The notes under the pieces are model-generated. The model had not been told where the DNA came from. It saw only the letters and a program-made list of their open reading frames with translations, and did no database searches. A DNA stretch of 15,476 nucleotides from positions 1-15,476 of the forward strand of contig JBEQBT010000055.1 of the NCBI GenBank assembly GCA_041639705.1, read 5' to 3'. Below are positions 14,327 to 15,476 of this stretch, one piece after another (position 1 is the first letter of the stretch; each line of letters starts with the position of its first letter). The stretch comes from JARDZI01 sp041639705 (GTDB lineage: Bacteria; Bacillota; Clostridia; Clostridiales; Caloramatoraceae). The translations under genes and the position numbers were made by a program.

Positions 14327-15145
14327 ATGAATTTGTATGAGATAACTCAAAGCCTAGATTTTATCAAAAGCAAAATAAATGTAGAACCCGAAATAGGAAT
14401 TGTTTTAGGTTCAGGACTCAACCATATGGCGGAGGAGATTAAAGAACCTATTTATATTGACTATAAAGAGATTCCTCACTTTGTCACTTCCACTGCCCCT
14501 GGCCATAAGGGTAGATTTGTTGTCGGCACATTAGAAGGCAGAGCTGTAATCTGTATGCAGGGAAGGTTTCACTACTATGAAGGACACACCATGAAGGATG
14601 TAACATATCCTGTTCGTATTATGAAAATGCTCGGTATAAAAAATCTTCTGCTTACCAATGCTTCAGGTGGGGTCAACAGAAGCTTTAATGTAGGAGATTT
14701 AATGCTGATTGATGATCACATTAATTTCCTTGGAACCAACCCATTGATTGGCAAAAATATCGAGGAATTTGGACCACGTTTTTGCGACATGACTTATGCT
14801 TATACACCAGAGCTGAAAGAAATTGCATTTGAAGCATCAAAGGAAACTGGAGTTGAATTAAAAAGAGGTACCTACCTTGCAACTACAGGACCTAGCTTCG
14901 AAACCCCTGCTGAAATCAGAATGTATCGTGCCCTTGGTGCAGATGCAGTTGGTATGTCTACTGTACCAGAGGTAATTGTAGCCTCACACGCAAAATTAAA
15001 TGTATTAGCTATATCACTAATTACCAACATGGCTGCCGGGATTTTGAATCAGCCTCTTTCAGAAGAAGAAGTTATGAAAATTGGAAACTTAAAGGGAAAG
15101 GATCTTCAAAAGCTAGTTAGATGTATTATTAAAAGGATACCATAG
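14327..15145 (+). CDS. punA: Purine nucleoside phosphorylase (trimeric, PNP/MTAP family)
   Basis: The 272-residue cytosolic enzyme cleaves purine nucleosides with phosphate to free base and (deoxy)ribose-1-phosphate. It has the low-molecular-mass trimeric PNP features: GSGL (28-31), PGHKGR (58-63), MQGRFHYYEGH (77-87), TNASGG (110-115), GPSFETPAE (188-196) with E192, MSTVPE (210-215) and TN (233-234). E192 and N234 correspond to the Glu and Asn that select 6-oxopurines (inosine, guanosine) in the human enzyme; methylthioadenosine phosphorylases have other residues there. AAGGAGGG (14311-14318) precedes ATG with a normal spacer. It lies between the two structured repeats. It belongs to nucleoside salvage, and the ribose-1-phosphate product connects it in theme with mtnA and with the DeoR-like gene at the right edge. 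Confidence 0.93.
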   Translation: MNLYEITQSLDFIKSKINVEPEIGIVLGSGLNHMAEEIKEPIYIDYKEIPHFVTSTAPGHKGRFVVGTLEGRAVICMQGRFHYYEGHTMKDVTYPVRIMKMLGIKNLLLTNASGGVNRSFNVGDLMLIDDHINFLGTNPLIGKNIEEFGPRFCDMTYAYTPELKEIAFEASKETGVELKRGTYLATTGPSFETPAEIRMYRALGADAVGMSTVPEVIVASHAKLNVLAISLITNMAAGILNQPLSEEEVMKIGNLKGKDLQKLVRCIIKRIP

Positions 15146-15174
15146 ATAAGAAAATGCAGGAAGCAGCTGGCCAA

Positions 15175-15194
15175 CACTGTTCACCACCACAGTG
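15175..15194 (+). other. extra hairpin abutting repeat copy B
   Basis: CACTGT (15175-15180) and ACAGTG (15189-15194) form a 6-bp stem whose last bases are the first bases of copy B. Copy A has no equivalent, so this hairpin is not part of the shared element. Confidence 0.45.
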
Positions 15195-15303
15195 AACTCG
15201 TTCAGCTAAAGCTGAATATCGAGACTTCAGGTGGGGACTCTACCCCACCTGAAGCAAAAAGTAGAAACTCCACCTTATAAAAGGTGGAGTCTTGGAAATT
15301 GAT
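15193..15303 (+). repeat. structured repeat, copy B (after punA)
   Basis: This 111-nt copy starts 47 bases after the punA stop. Stems are CTCG/CGAG (15197-15200, 15220-15223) extended by perfect TTCAGC/GCTGAA; the invariant 12-bp stem (15225-15236, 15243-15254); and a perfect 10-bp ACTCCACCTT/AAGGTGGAGT (15267-15276, 15281-15290). It differs from copy A at about seven positions plus one loop; a block of about 45 nt around the second hairpin is identical. Both copies end in GAAATTGAT. Here it lies between convergent genes, so it is not a leader riboswitch. Confidence 0.85.
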
Positions 15304-15353
15304 AAACAATATAATTTGTTTAGCGTAGTATATATATGAAAGCCATGATTATA

Positions 15354-15476
15354 TTACTCACATTCATATAATGCTACATTTGCTTTGGAAAGGCAGGAAT
15401 GCCAGTCTTGGTTCAGCTTTTTATCTACAACAATACCGTCAACATCAGAAAAGTCACATATTTTGATAAATGAAGT
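15354..15476 (-). CDS. C-terminal fragment of DeoR-family transcriptional regulator
   Basis: The open frame runs off the right edge; 40 C-terminal residues are visible and end at TAA (15356-15354). The segment FSDVDGIVVDKKLNQDW followed by ALYECE matches the end of DeoR/GlpR-type sugar-phosphate sensing domains (pattern F-x-x-(I/V)D-x-(I/V)-(I/V)(T/V)D, then a short helix and a last strand). Its DNA-binding domain and start are outside the window. It converges with punA across repeat copy B. A target cannot be named; DeoR proteins near nucleoside or amino-sugar genes commonly respond to phosphorylated sugars. Confidence 0.68.
   Translation of the reverse strand, partial: TSFIKICDFSDVDGIVVDKKLNQDWHSCLSKANVALYECE

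Noticed and set aside
14151..15303. The twin repeats as a CRISPR array or as ordinary leader riboswitches
   Set aside because: Only two copies about 1.04 kb apart with a gene between, and copy B lies between convergent genes, so neither explanation fits.

Overview
The window is AT-rich and codes like a low-GC, anaerobic, endospore-forming Firmicute (Clostridia, Clostridium-like). The signs are a spore-coat sugar cluster of the CotS/CotSA type, an A-type flavodiiron protein, a Firmicute-type BirA with an N-terminal DNA-binding domain, BioY, a small alarmone synthetase, strong GGAGG-type ribosome binding sites and several TTG/GTG starts. No rRNA, tRNA, CRISPR array or intact transposase was seen.

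Layout. (1) Positions 2-3755, + strand: the tail of a probable CotS-family spore coat protein, a CotSA-like glycosyltransferase, UDP-glucose 6-dehydrogenase and a UDP-glucuronate 4-epimerase-like enzyme, closed by a strong terminator. The order resembles the Bacillus cotSA and ytcA-ytcB genes and suggests supply and transfer of uronic sugars to the spore surface. (2) 3954-5729: birA (+) converges on bioY (-). A good BirA operator overlaps the -35 box of bioY, so repressor and target importer are side by side. (3) 5764-7345, - strand: fprA, an A-type flavodiiron protein, followed by a very small GGDEF-like protein that has lost the middle of the domain, then a clear terminator. (4) 7435-9292, - strand: a small YmaF-like protein built from three histidine-rich repeats, and nagA. 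(5) 9343-12610: nagA is divergent from a marR-ftsH-small alarmone synthetase operon; a 13-bp inverted repeat carrying outward-facing TATAAT boxes lies between them. (6) 12946-15476: mtnA with a strong promoter and a folded leader, then punA (purine nucleoside phosphorylase), then the tail of a convergent DeoR-like regulator. Two copies of a structured repeat of about 112 nt, in the same orientation, follow mtnA and punA.

The most interesting unexplained items are the twin structured repeats around punA, whose differences largely preserve three predicted stems; the core-deleted GGDEF protein co-transcribed with a flavodiiron protein; the MarR-FtsH-alarmone synthetase operon; and the phage-fibre-like HxH repeats of the YmaF-like protein. 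Several starts were moved from the longest open frame to sites with a proper ribosome binding site (cotSA, the mini-GGDEF, ymaF-like, nagA, alarmone synthetase, mtnA).
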